Below, piece after piece: positions 27,046 through 35,299 of a DNA stretch of 64,000 nucleotides. The translations under genes and the position numbers were made by a program. How positions within the stretch are numbered: the stretch's first letter is position 1; each line of letters starts with the position of its first letter. The DNA comes from Desulfovibrionales bacterium (GTDB lineage Bacteria; Desulfobacterota; QYQD01). Location of the stretch: NCBI GenBank assembly GCA_028715605.1, contig JAQURM010000004.1, forward strand, positions 124,001 through 188,000, read 5' to 3'. The notes beneath the pieces were generated by a model. It saw nothing but the letters and a program-made list of their open reading frames with translations, was not told where the DNA came from and did no database searches.

Positions 27046-27843
27046 ATGCCCACGAAACACAAACGATTTAAACTCATTCTGGAGTACGATGGCAGCCGTT
27101 ACAGTGGCTGGCAGAAGCAGAAGGATGCAAAAACCATCCAGGGGAGTCTCTTGCGGTGCGCAGGCGAACTTTTCGGGGAGCAGGTGGATATTCAGGGCAA
27201 CGGGCGTACCGATGCCGGCGTCCATGCCCTGGAGTACGTTGCCCACCTGGAGGCAGCGACCGATCTCAGCCCGCAGGAGATCGGTCGGCGGCTCAATGAC
27301 ATTCTACCCCAGGATATAAATGTCCTGAAAGTGGAAAGGGCGGGATCCCAGTTCCATGCCCGTCATGATTGCGTGGGACGCAGTTACCTGTATCAGATTG
27401 CCAAGCGTAAAACCGTCTTCTGCAGGCATTACGCCTGGTGGGTGAAAGACCCCCTCAAGGTGCCGGTCATGCGGGAGGCGTCAACCTTACTGACCGGGAT
27501 GAATGACTTTTCCTCCTTTACCGACCACCAGGCCATCAAGAAGAAGTCTCCCTTGGTTATGGTCAACAATACGTTGCTGCACGAAACTGACGACATCATC
27601 CTTTTCCGTATTGTCGGCTCCCATTTCCTCTGGAAGATGATCCGCCGGATCGTCGGCGTGCTGGTTGCCGTGGGGAATGGCAGCCTCAGTGTTGATGAGG
27701 TACGGCGTTTTTTTGTGGAGCCGGTGAACTTGAGCCGTTTTACTGCCCCAGCCCACGGCCTCTTCTTTGAGCGTGCCTTTTACAACGATGAAGAGCTAAA
27801 AGGATTTATCAGTTCAGAAGAAATCCCGCCCACTTTTTTTTAG
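27046..27843 (+). CDS. truA: tRNA pseudouridine(38-40) synthase
   Basis: Converts U38-U40 in the anticodon arm of tRNAs. LILEYDGSRYSGWQKQ is the N-terminal motif, GNGRTDAGVHA holds the catalytic aspartate, and FLWKMIRRIVGVLVAVG is the conserved C-terminal block. 265 residues is normal. AAGGAAAAGG lies some distance before the ATG. It follows the 115-bp repeat directly and looks like an isolated housekeeping gene. Confidence 0.95.
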   Translation: MPTKHKRFKLILEYDGSRYSGWQKQKDAKTIQGSLLRCAGELFGEQVDIQGNGRTDAGVHALEYVAHLEAATDLSPQEIGRRLNDILPQDINVLKVERAGSQFHARHDCVGRSYLYQIAKRKTVFCRHYAWWVKDPLKVPVMREASTLLTGMNDFSSFTDHQAIKKKSPLVMVNNTLLHETDDIILFRIVGSHFLWKMIRRIVGVLVAVGNGSLSVDEVRRFFVEPVNLSRFTAPAHGLFFERAFYNDEELKGFISSEEIPPTFF

Positions 27844-27858
27844 TCCATGCTTTTTCGC

Positions 27859-28014
27859 TTACTTGCCCTTTAACTCCTCGATCCCTTCGGGCGGGGCTCC
27901 GGCGCGGTAGGCATCCCGGATGAGGCCCTGGTCAAGCATGAATTGGGCCTTTTTGAGTTTTTCTTCCAGCCCTGGCGTGATTTCCTGCAACCGTTTTAAT
28001 TCCCGGTAGTCATT
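27859..28014 (-). pseudogene. 3' fragment of a DUF4124 gene copy
   Basis: On the reverse strand this stretch encodes about 50 residues matching the C-terminus of the intact protein at 38111-38734 (YRELKRLQEITPGLEEKL, then RDAYRAGAPPE, IEELK and a stop). The similarity begins sharply near 28014 and no 5' part remains. It is a partial duplicate. The interval 28015-28184 shows nothing I recognise. Confidence 0.8.
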
Positions 28015-28244
28015 CACAGGTTTTTCTGCCCTGGAAGGCGGCCTTCAGTTGTGGGATTGTGAATGATACCCATAACACGTTTTCATCATATTCAATACCA
28101 TCACATGACCGGCGACTGACTGATTGGATCGCATTCTGATTTTCACAAAAGGATGCTGACAATCACCTTGCCCGTTTAGAATGAGTGGCCAATACCAAAA
28201 GTGCTGCAAGGCGGCGCACCCCAGCAAGGGGCACTGGAGCTATG

Positions 28245-28538
28245 ATAATGACAAGGCGTACAATTCCATATGTTGTTGCAGTGTACGATATGCTTGTGGT
28301 TGAGCAACAGACCCAGGAAAGGCAGTACTCATATCAGGTCAATCTGACTCAGGCTTTGTCTAAAATGAAAGATACAGTGGTCCTGTTTTTCAACCGCTCG
28401 AGTATTTTGGGGCTGATTTCAGATCTCCTTGATTTATTCATTAAAACCATTGAGCCAATCAGGCCCGACAGAAAATTCTCGAGGAAAAAGGGCATCAAAA
28501 AACAAGGCTTTTATCCATGCTACAAATCCGTTCGTTAA
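28245..28538 (+). pseudogene. Probable transposase C-terminal remnant
   Basis: An open frame whose 3' half (INLTQ-like NLTQALSKMKDTVV, LDLFIKTIEPIRPDRKFSRK, then CYKSVR and stop) looks like the basic C-terminus of an IS4-type transposase. Its 5' part has no start signal and no homology I can name. I judge it an insertion-sequence remnant. From 28539 to 28735 only a 51-codon frame (28584-28739) without ribosome site is seen. Confidence 0.35.
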
Positions 28539-28735
28539 GTTAATGACATTGAGTCACAGTTCACGAAACCGAAGGCCGCTAAAATGGCTGCTTCACAGAT
28601 CAGGACCCTAAGAAACCTGAACATACCCCATCAAAAAATCATACCTAATAATATCGACGGAATTTCCTTGCATGTAGAACTGATCTCTAAGAACAACGGA
28701 CAATCAGTGTCGGTCAAAGACTCCAACTTCCAGTG

Positions 28736-30058
28736 TTAGAAAGAGTGGCCAGAGGCCCCTCCCACTCCTCCGACACACCAAGTACAGGCCCAACATCTGG
28801 CATAGGCGTTGTGAGCGTGACAGTTTAGACAGCTTCCAAGATTACCGCAGTGCGCGTTATGAACGTGGCAACACTGGCAAAATGCTCTGGAGTTTATGCT
28901 GCTCCAGATTGCAGGATCGGCTCCGTTTACCGACTTGCGAATGAGGAACGGATTGGGTGAGCCATGGGGCTCATGGCAGTCGGTACAGCAGAGGATGAAA
29001 TTAATGTAATTGGCTGTAAGGTAGGGGTCTTTTATAGATCCCCAGTTTCTAAGCGTAGGCACAGGCGGATCTCCGCTTGTGCCGCACGTTGCGTCAACCA
29101 TCCCATCCACGCCCCAGCAGCGCGTAACCGATCCATGGTAATCCGCTTTCAAGTTGTAGGTCCGCGCTGTTTCGGACCAGCCTATCCCATTCACATTTCT
29201 AATTAGATTCGAGCTGTAAATAACGTTAGTCGCGTTGTGACAGTCGGAGCAGAATGTCACGTAATCGGGGAGATTGGAGCCGTCGGTCGTAGCAGAAGCA
29301 TCCGGCTCATATGTATTTGTCGAGTTGTAGCGGTAGGGAGCCTGGTATTGCCCACCGTGGGCCGCGGCATAGTCGCTCATTTTCTCTCCGGCCGAGTCGC
29401 CCCAAATATTGTTGCGGTCTGTGGGCCTTACGATCGGGTAGCCGCGCGTGGAAAGGTGGGGATTATGGCAGGCGTTACACGGGTTTGATTCGTTGCCGAA
29501 GGTGTCCGGCCATTTTGTCTTTACAAAGTCAAGTACATCCTGGAGATTGTGGGAAGAGCCGGATACGGGGTTAAAGGCATCATAGATATTATTGGGTGTT
29601 GCGAGAGTTATATTACCCCCAAACCAGTAACTATAGTTATAGTTTGTTCGTTCAAAGGATACCTGGACTGAACCCGCCCCTTTATGGCAATAGTAGCAAA
29701 AGCCCTCTGTCTGACTGGTAAAATTATCCGCGAAGATGGCATATTTTGAGGCGCTTCCTCCGGCTGGATTAGGTTCTTCTCCATCAATACTGGCATGCTG
29801 TTCATGGCAGTGGCCACAATGGCCTTTGGTGTAACCAATGGCAGCGGTAGCGCTCCGGTTGACTCCGCAGCCGGTATTCCCATGGGCCGAGTTAAAGTAG
29901 GTACCGGCAAAGAGCGCTTCGGCCCCGGATAACAACAGGCCGAGACATAGGAGTATGACGCGGCAACCACCTGGGAACAATTTAAGACGCACGGAGCAGT
30001 GCATTGATGTTAGTCTGGAAAACTTTCTTGATATAAGCGTTGTTTTACTTATCGGCAT
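28736..30058 (-). CDS. Secreted multihaem c-type cytochrome, copy A
   Basis: 440 residues with a signal peptide (hydrophobic VILLCLGLLLSGAEALFA) and seven CxxCH haem-binding sites: CGHCH, CYYCH, CNACH, CSDCH, CTDCH, CQCCH, CLNCH. The protein ends CWACTWCVGG...GHSF, with a histidine-free CxxCxxC. It is probably a periplasmic or outer-surface electron carrier. The copy at 35300-36565 is very similar through the central 250 residues. ATG 30058 or the internal ATG at 30004 could be the start. The exact role is unknown. Confidence 0.85.
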   Translation of the reverse strand: MPISKTTLISRKFSRLTSMHCSVRLKLFPGGCRVILLCLGLLLSGAEALFAGTYFNSAHGNTGCGVNRSATAAIGYTKGHCGHCHEQHASIDGEEPNPAGGSASKYAIFADNFTSQTEGFCYYCHKGAGSVQVSFERTNYNYSYWFGGNITLATPNNIYDAFNPVSGSSHNLQDVLDFVKTKWPDTFGNESNPCNACHNPHLSTRGYPIVRPTDRNNIWGDSAGEKMSDYAAAHGGQYQAPYRYNSTNTYEPDASATTDGSNLPDYVTFCSDCHNATNVIYSSNLIRNVNGIGWSETARTYNLKADYHGSVTRCWGVDGMVDATCGTSGDPPVPTLRNWGSIKDPYLTANYINFILCCTDCHEPHGSPNPFLIRKSVNGADPAIWSSINSRAFCQCCHVHNAHCGNLGSCLNCHAHNAYARCWACTWCVGGVGGASGHSF

Positions 30059-30217
30059 GTTGGCTGAAAGTCAATAAAAAAGTGAATAAAGAATATTTCA
30101 TATGTGATCAGTGGAAAATAGTTGCGCTGGGGTCAAGTTCTTGCAGGCTTGCGCCGTAAAGTATGGATGAATATACATCCCTGATTGAACGGGCTGTCTG
30201 TCACCGTAGGAGGCGTT

Positions 30218-31144
30218 ATGAAGTCTGGCATTGTGTCTTTCTTTTTTCTTTTGGTTCTATGCTGTTACAGCGCCCCGTGTCTCGCTTTTGATCAAAATGC
30301 AGGTGGTAATGAGTGCCACCTGACCATACTGTACTCGGGCAATACATGGGGGCATGTCAAACCCTGTCCGGGTTGAGGCGATCGTATGCTGGGCGGTCTG
30401 GCCCGGCGGGCAGGGGCTATCAGGCAGATAAGGGAGCGCAGTAATTGTGTTTTATTGCTCGATGCCGGCGACAGCCTCTTTGGACGGTGCAAGTATTCCC
30501 CGGGTGAGTTGCCGCTGGCCGGGGAAAGGGCGGAATTCATCTTAGAAAGCTATCTGGACATGGGTTACCAGGCCATAAATATTGGCCTGGAAGACTGGGC
30601 GGATGGCGATTTTCTCATGGCCAGGATAAAGGGGAAAAAGTACCCTTTTGTAGCCGCAAATTTAAAAGGCACCGATCCGGCTCTAACTTTGCCTCCATCC
30701 TTCGTTGTCATAGATGTTTGTGGGTGTAGGGTAGGTGTCCTAGGCCTTATGAACGATCGAAGAGGACACGTTGAGGGACATCCAGATATTATAGTAAGTG
30801 ATGCCGGGATCGTGATTAGGGACATTGTTTCCAGGCTGAAGAAGGAGTGTTCCCTTGTGGTGATGCTGTCTAATCTGGGAACCAAGGTGGATACGGACAT
30901 CGCTAAAGAGATTGACGGCCTGGACATCATTATTGAAAGCGGAAGCGGCGCCTTATGCAAACCATGGAAGATAGAAGATGCCTACATATGTTCTCCTAAG
31001 CAGGAAGGCCACTGGTTGGGCCGCTTTGACGTAATCGTGACTCCAGGCGGTGGAATCAAGCAAGTCAGCCATCAGATATTGATACTCGATGAGAGCATTC
31101 CGGAAGATGAGAGAATACGCAAGGAAATAGAAAATAGATTTTAA
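30218..31144 (+). CDS. Probable selenoprotein, 5'-nucleotidase-like
   Basis: Two open frames that share one reading frame and are separated by a single TGA (30374-30376). Read through, they give 308 residues: signal peptide (MKSGIVSFFFLLVLCCYSA), then LTILYSGNTWGHVKPCPG-U-GDRMLGGLARRAGAI, with U53, and LLLDAGDSLFG, all in the order of UshA/5'-nucleotidase-type phosphoesterases. Eleven bases after the TGA a hairpin, GCTGGGC/GCCCGGC around the loop GGTCTG (30388-30407), matches the place and loop (GGUCU) of the E. coli fdhF SECIS. The start is ATG 30218 after TAGGAGG. Several metal ligands of the family are absent: NTWGH for NDTHG, and no GNHE. A nonsense mutation is the alternative. Confidence 0.7.
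30374..30407 (+). promoter_or_regulatory. In-frame UGA with SECIS-like hairpin
   Basis: TGA 30374-30376, 11 unpaired bases, seven-pair stem 30388-30394 with 30401-30407 (one G-U), and six-base loop GGTCTG at 30395-30400. Bacterial SECIS elements lie directly after the UGA with a short upper stem and a GU-bearing apical loop, as here. An opal stop with no purpose would not need this structure. Confidence 0.65.
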
Positions 31145-31238
31145 CTGCGGAGCAATCGTAACGTGTTTTATCAGGATAAGAGCCGGTTATTACCGGGGTA
31201 AGGGCCCAATAAAATGTAAAGGATTTGTGAGAGTTCGT

Positions 31239-34200
31239 CTAGAGCTCATAAAGAGTCCTCTGATGTAAAGAAGTCTTGATGGAACTCCCGCCGTATTTTC
31301 TTATTGTATCCATCAGTCGGAGTAAGGTATTCCTGGCGGGTCCCAGATGCGGATCCAGCTTTAGCGCCATTTTATAAAAATCCAAAGCCTTAGCCAATTG
31401 TCCCGTGGCCTCGTAACACATGCCCAGATTAAGATGGATGACTGCTGCATTCGGATCAAGAGCCAGAATCCTCAGCAGGGCCTCTTCGGCCTCTTCGAAA
31501 TCTCCGCCCTGCCAGTATAGATTTGCCAATACACTCAGGATCTGACAGTATTTCTGGTTCGCGTCCGGGCCTTTCTGAATTTTTTTTAGCTCTTTCAGAA
31601 GATTAAGTTCCATTAGCTCTCTTTTTAATGCGCGGTCTTCGGGATTGCTTTTGGCCATGGTCTGAAGTCCCTCTATGGCATGATCATACAATCCCTGAAT
31701 CTTATACAAACTGACCAGGTCCGGGAGATGGTCTTCACAGTATCCCACTGCTTTCTCAAGTTCCCGCGTGGCTTCTATAAACCGCCTTTGCTTCCAAAAA
31801 TCCAGAGCGCTGCTATAATTATGGATGCTCCGGTAAGGCGGAGGTCTCAGATTCCTTGGCTCCTTCAATCGGGCGGTAGCATAGGCTATGATGTCTTCAG
31901 CACTCGTACGCCCGCTTAACCGGTCCAGACATTTTGGGGCTACTCGGTTTGCCCGGTCTAATTCCAACACTTTTAGAAAGCCCTTTTTTGCCTTAGCGAA
32001 TTGTAAGGCATTTTCATAACAGGTAGCCATGTTGAGATGATTCATTATGGAATTGGGCTGAAGCCTTACCACTCCTTCCAATTCGGCCAGGGCTAAATCA
32101 AAGCTTCCCCTTTCCAGGTAGGCGAGCCCCAGCCTTTGTCTGGCTTCCGGACTATTGGGCAGATAGTTTACCATCCTTTTGACATAGATCAGGTTGAGCC
32201 CCTTTCTAATCTTTTCAGAAAGCCAGGGTACAGGCCCAAGTTTAGTTGCAATATCCAACTGCTCTACTGCTTCGTCAAACTTATTCAAACCGAAATAGGC
32301 CTTTGCCAGTCCGAAATGGGCATCAATGGATTTGGGTTCTGTTTCGAGGGTCTTCTTAAACCAACCTGTTGCTGCGGAAAAATCTTCAGCGTTCAAGCAG
32401 GAGAAGCCCAGATTCTGGTAGATGGTATAGTCTTTGGGATTTTCCGTTAAGGCCCTGAGCAGGATGGCCTTTGAATTATGCGAACAGCCGAGCATATCAC
32501 GGGCTACTTCAGACACCGGATTCAGTTCCAGTACTCGCCGGTACATCATATTTGCCAGGTGAAACTGACCGTCGAGTTCGAGGAGTCGTCCAGCCAGTAT
32601 ATAATCCCTCTCCATAATATAGCGTTTCAAGGCGAGATCACCGGGACCGGTCTTTAGATATCGAACTATATCGCCCCGCCTGACCAGAAGCTCTTGCAAG
32701 ATTCTTTTCACTCCCCGATGTCGTTCCACAGGGCCAAAGTATTTCTTGGCTGCTGCGTATTCCAGATAGGAATTATCATCCGTGTTGCATAGTCCCTTCT
32801 GCCCGATGAGCTGCAAAATACCTTCATTGTCTAACAAAAAGAAACTTAGCAACTGCCGACAATCGAGGACTGAGATGGCAGCCAGGTCCTCCCGAATCGC
32901 TTTCCGGTTGAAATGCTGTTCCAGTTTGCGCAAGTCTATGGAGAGAGGCTGCATCATTCCCATAAGGATGCACCATTCGTTGCGGCCAGCCGGTGTATGC
33001 CAGAGATACACGTGGGGGAAAACCGTTTTCATAGATCGGAGAATCACCTTGAAATCCTCCGGAGTAAGCTCGTAGAGAGGTGCCCAGGTAGAGAATATTC
33101 CACCAGTTCTGAGTTTCTCTTTGCAAAGGCGAAAGTATTCTACGGTATAAAGCGACCCGTTGCCGGCGATAGTTGGATGAATGGAATCAGAGAGTATAAC
33201 ATCGTATCTTCGGGTTCCTCTCACTAAAAAACTTCGCACATCATCTATGACCAAGTTCAGTTTGGACTTATCGAGGACCTTCTGATTCACATCCGTAAAA
33301 AAACCAACGGCGTCTATCACTTCCGGGGAAATTTCCACACTATCTACGTGGCCTATATTGTGCCGGGTTACGGAACAGGCTGTCTCACCGCTTCCAAACC
33401 CGATTTGCAGGATTTCCCGGGCCTGGCTATGTATCAGGAGCGGAATATGAGCCTGCAGCTTTTGAGATGTCCTGAACTTGAAGTCCGTCCCAGAGACATT
33501 TGCTCCATTTATGGCCAGTTGCAGAGAGTAGTCAGGCAACCGGTGCACGGTAACGGTTCCGCCGACCCCCTCCCTTGCGAAGACAGTCCTGATTTCTTCA
33601 TTCCCTTTAGAAAATATAGAGATAAAAGCGTCTTGATCCATCCAGAAGTAGCCGCCCAGAAACAAGAAGGCTGCGGTGACTTGTGCAAAAATTACCCTTA
33701 CTCTGCGATCCAGGCACCGCATTAGAATCAAAGCCGCTACGATGATGTTGAGCAAAGCTATGAAAATCAGACTCCGCCTTGTACCTATAACAGGCAAGAA
33801 AATCAGACCGGCCATGATGGCACCAAGGATGGCCCCGATCGTATTTGCCGAGTAAATTGTCCCGATTTTGTGCCCTATTTCCTTTAGATTGTCGGTATAG
33901 ATACGGCTTGCCATGGGGAAGGTGGCACCGAGAAAAACGGAGGGTGCGAAAACCAATGACAGACAGGCGAGGGCAAAATAGGTCATACTGCGCCAGTATG
34001 GATCAGGAATAAGTTCAACATAATCTTTGGCGAATTCCTGGAGAGAATTCAATCTCACGACTAAAGGAATCGAAAGGACAGAGATGAAGGCGAGCGTAAT
34101 TTGCAGTCCGGCGAGAGTTTGCCTGAGGGGTCTGATCTTGTCGGCCAGGAAACTCCCGATATAACTCCCCACGGCAAACCCCAGCAAAAAAAGCGTAAGC

Positions 34201-35045
34201 ATGGTTGAAAAGGTATATACCAGTACCCCTGGCGAGAAAAAGACCAGTACCCTGGTCCAGACTATTTCGTAAGCCAGGCCGGTAAAACCCGAAAGCCCTA
34301 TAGCCCAGACTATCATGTTGTCCGGTCCGAATTTGCTTTTCTGGTTACCATAGCTCATGCGCCCGGTTCTATTTGAAGAAGCGGTCGCCAATGGGATTTC
34401 GACGTTGCTGTATCTATGGAGACCAAACGAGAGTAGTCCGGCTATTGCGGCTACTCCAAAATTCATGCCGACTGTGAGATGCGTCGTGCCTTGGATACCA
34501 AAGACCTCTATGAGAAAGAAACCACCTATGAAGCAACCAACAACTGCGCCCAAGGTATTTGCCGCATAGAGTTCACCCGTGATGCGGCCAATCTTATCAT
34601 TACTGGTTGCAGCGAACCGGCACAGGATGGGAAGTGTCCCTCCCATTAAAGTAGTAGGAGCAAGGATCAAAATGAAACAGAAAACAATTTGAGCCAGCCG
34701 GAACGAAAAGGGAGTGTTTCCCATGAAGCGGCAGATCCATATATAGACCGGGATAAGGGCTGAGAAGAGAAAAGGCAGGCTAAGGGCCAGGAAGGCGATA
34801 GCTGCTTCGATAATGGCATAGGTCAGAAGCGGTCTGTTTTTCCGGTCGATAAGCTTGCCTAATTTATAGCTGCCTATAGCCAGCCCTGCCATGAATGCGG
34901 CCAGGATAATACTGGCGGCAAAAGTAGTATTTCCCAGAATCCGCGCCAGTATCTTCACCCACAATACTTCATAGATGAGGGCGCAGGTCCCGGAAAGAAA
35001 AAACAATACGTATACCGCCCGTCTAATCCATTCTCTGCCGGACAT
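31239..35045 (-). CDS. Membrane / spermidine-synthase-like / TPR fusion
   Basis: 1268 residues. Residues 1-460 hold about a dozen membrane helices in two halves that resemble MFS-type or SpeE-associated transporters. Residues 500-720 are a spermidine-synthase-like methyltransferase fold (LQIGFGSGETACSVTRHN, DVRSFLVRGTRRYDVILSD). Residues 850-1250 are TPR repeats (for example TIYQNLGFSCLNAEDFSAA, AVIHLNLGMCYEATGQLAKA). Such fusions are common in deltaproteobacteria, and their substrate is unknown. It is transcribed towards the selenoprotein gene and sits between two cytochrome genes, so a role in the same envelope system is possible. Confidence 0.8.
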   Translation of the reverse strand: MSGREWIRRAVYVLFFLSGTCALIYEVLWVKILARILGNTTFAASIILAAFMAGLAIGSYKLGKLIDRKNRPLLTYAIIEAAIAFLALSLPFLFSALIPVYIWICRFMGNTPFSFRLAQIVFCFILILAPTTLMGGTLPILCRFAATSNDKIGRITGELYAANTLGAVVGCFIGGFFLIEVFGIQGTTHLTVGMNFGVAAIAGLLSFGLHRYSNVEIPLATASSNRTGRMSYGNQKSKFGPDNMIVWAIGLSGFTGLAYEIVWTRVLVFFSPGVLVYTFSTMLTLFLLGFAVGSYIGSFLADKIRPLRQTLAGLQITLAFISVLSIPLVVRLNSLQEFAKDYVELIPDPYWRSMTYFALACLSLVFAPSVFLGATFPMASRIYTDNLKEIGHKIGTIYSANTIGAILGAIMAGLIFLPVIGTRRSLIFIALLNIIVAALILMRCLDRRVRVIFAQVTAAFLFLGGYFWMDQDAFISIFSKGNEEIRTVFAREGVGGTVTVHRLPDYSLQLAINGANVSGTDFKFRTSQKLQAHIPLLIHSQAREILQIGFGSGETACSVTRHNIGHVDSVEISPEVIDAVGFFTDVNQKVLDKSKLNLVIDDVRSFLVRGTRRYDVILSDSIHPTIAGNGSLYTVEYFRLCKEKLRTGGIFSTWAPLYELTPEDFKVILRSMKTVFPHVYLWHTPAGRNEWCILMGMMQPLSIDLRKLEQHFNRKAIREDLAAISVLDCRQLLSFFLLDNEGILQLIGQKGLCNTDDNSYLEYAAAKKYFGPVERHRGVKRILQELLVRRGDIVRYLKTGPGDLALKRYIMERDYILAGRLLELDGQFHLANMMYRRVLELNPVSEVARDMLGCSHNSKAILLRALTENPKDYTIYQNLGFSCLNAEDFSAATGWFKKTLETEPKSIDAHFGLAKAYFGLNKFDEAVEQLDIATKLGPVPWLSEKIRKGLNLIYVKRMVNYLPNSPEARQRLGLAYLERGSFDLALAELEGVVRLQPNSIMNHLNMATCYENALQFAKAKKGFLKVLELDRANRVAPKCLDRLSGRTSAEDIIAYATARLKEPRNLRPPPYRSIHNYSSALDFWKQRRFIEATRELEKAVGYCEDHLPDLVSLYKIQGLYDHAIEGLQTMAKSNPEDRALKRELMELNLLKELKKIQKGPDANQKYCQILSVLANLYWQGGDFEEAEEALLRILALDPNAAVIHLNLGMCYEATGQLAKALDFYKMALKLDPHLGPARNTLLRLMDTIRKYGGSSIKTSLHQRTLYEL

Positions 35046-35160
35046 AAGGTATCAGCAATAAGTAAAGTTCATCGACATCTTAAAGCCTGTCATATCTGTT
35101 TTTCGGCTTTTGTAAACTAATGGATAAAAGTTTAGTAAGCCCTTTTGTCCGGGCTTATGC

Positions 35161-35290
35161 ATGCGGGACTTACCCATTTTCTTGGCAGGAGAGCATTACG
35201 AGCGTGGCCAAGGAGAGGTTAATCATCGCAACGGCTCTTATGATCGTAATTTTACCTTAAAAGGAATTGGTGAGGTACAAGCTAAATCAG
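35161..35290 (+). pseudogene. IS256-family transposase, N-terminal fragment
   Basis: Encodes GEHYERGQGEVNHRNGSYDR and TLKGIGEVQAKS, the N-terminal block of Mutator/IS256 transposases. The match stops after about 40 residues, where the end of cytochrome copy B begins. It belongs to the same IS group as the fragment at 26590-26885, which lies beyond the other cytochrome copy. Confidence 0.7.
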
Positions 35291-35299
35291 TTGGAGGTG

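Noticed and set aside
28584-28739. 51-codon forward frame
   Set aside because: No ribosome site or homology, and it runs into the end of the cytochrome gene.
30185-30376. Stand-alone 63-codon gene ending at the TGA
   Set aside because: It shares its frame with the following gene and together they form one conserved protein; treated as one gene with UGA as selenocysteine.
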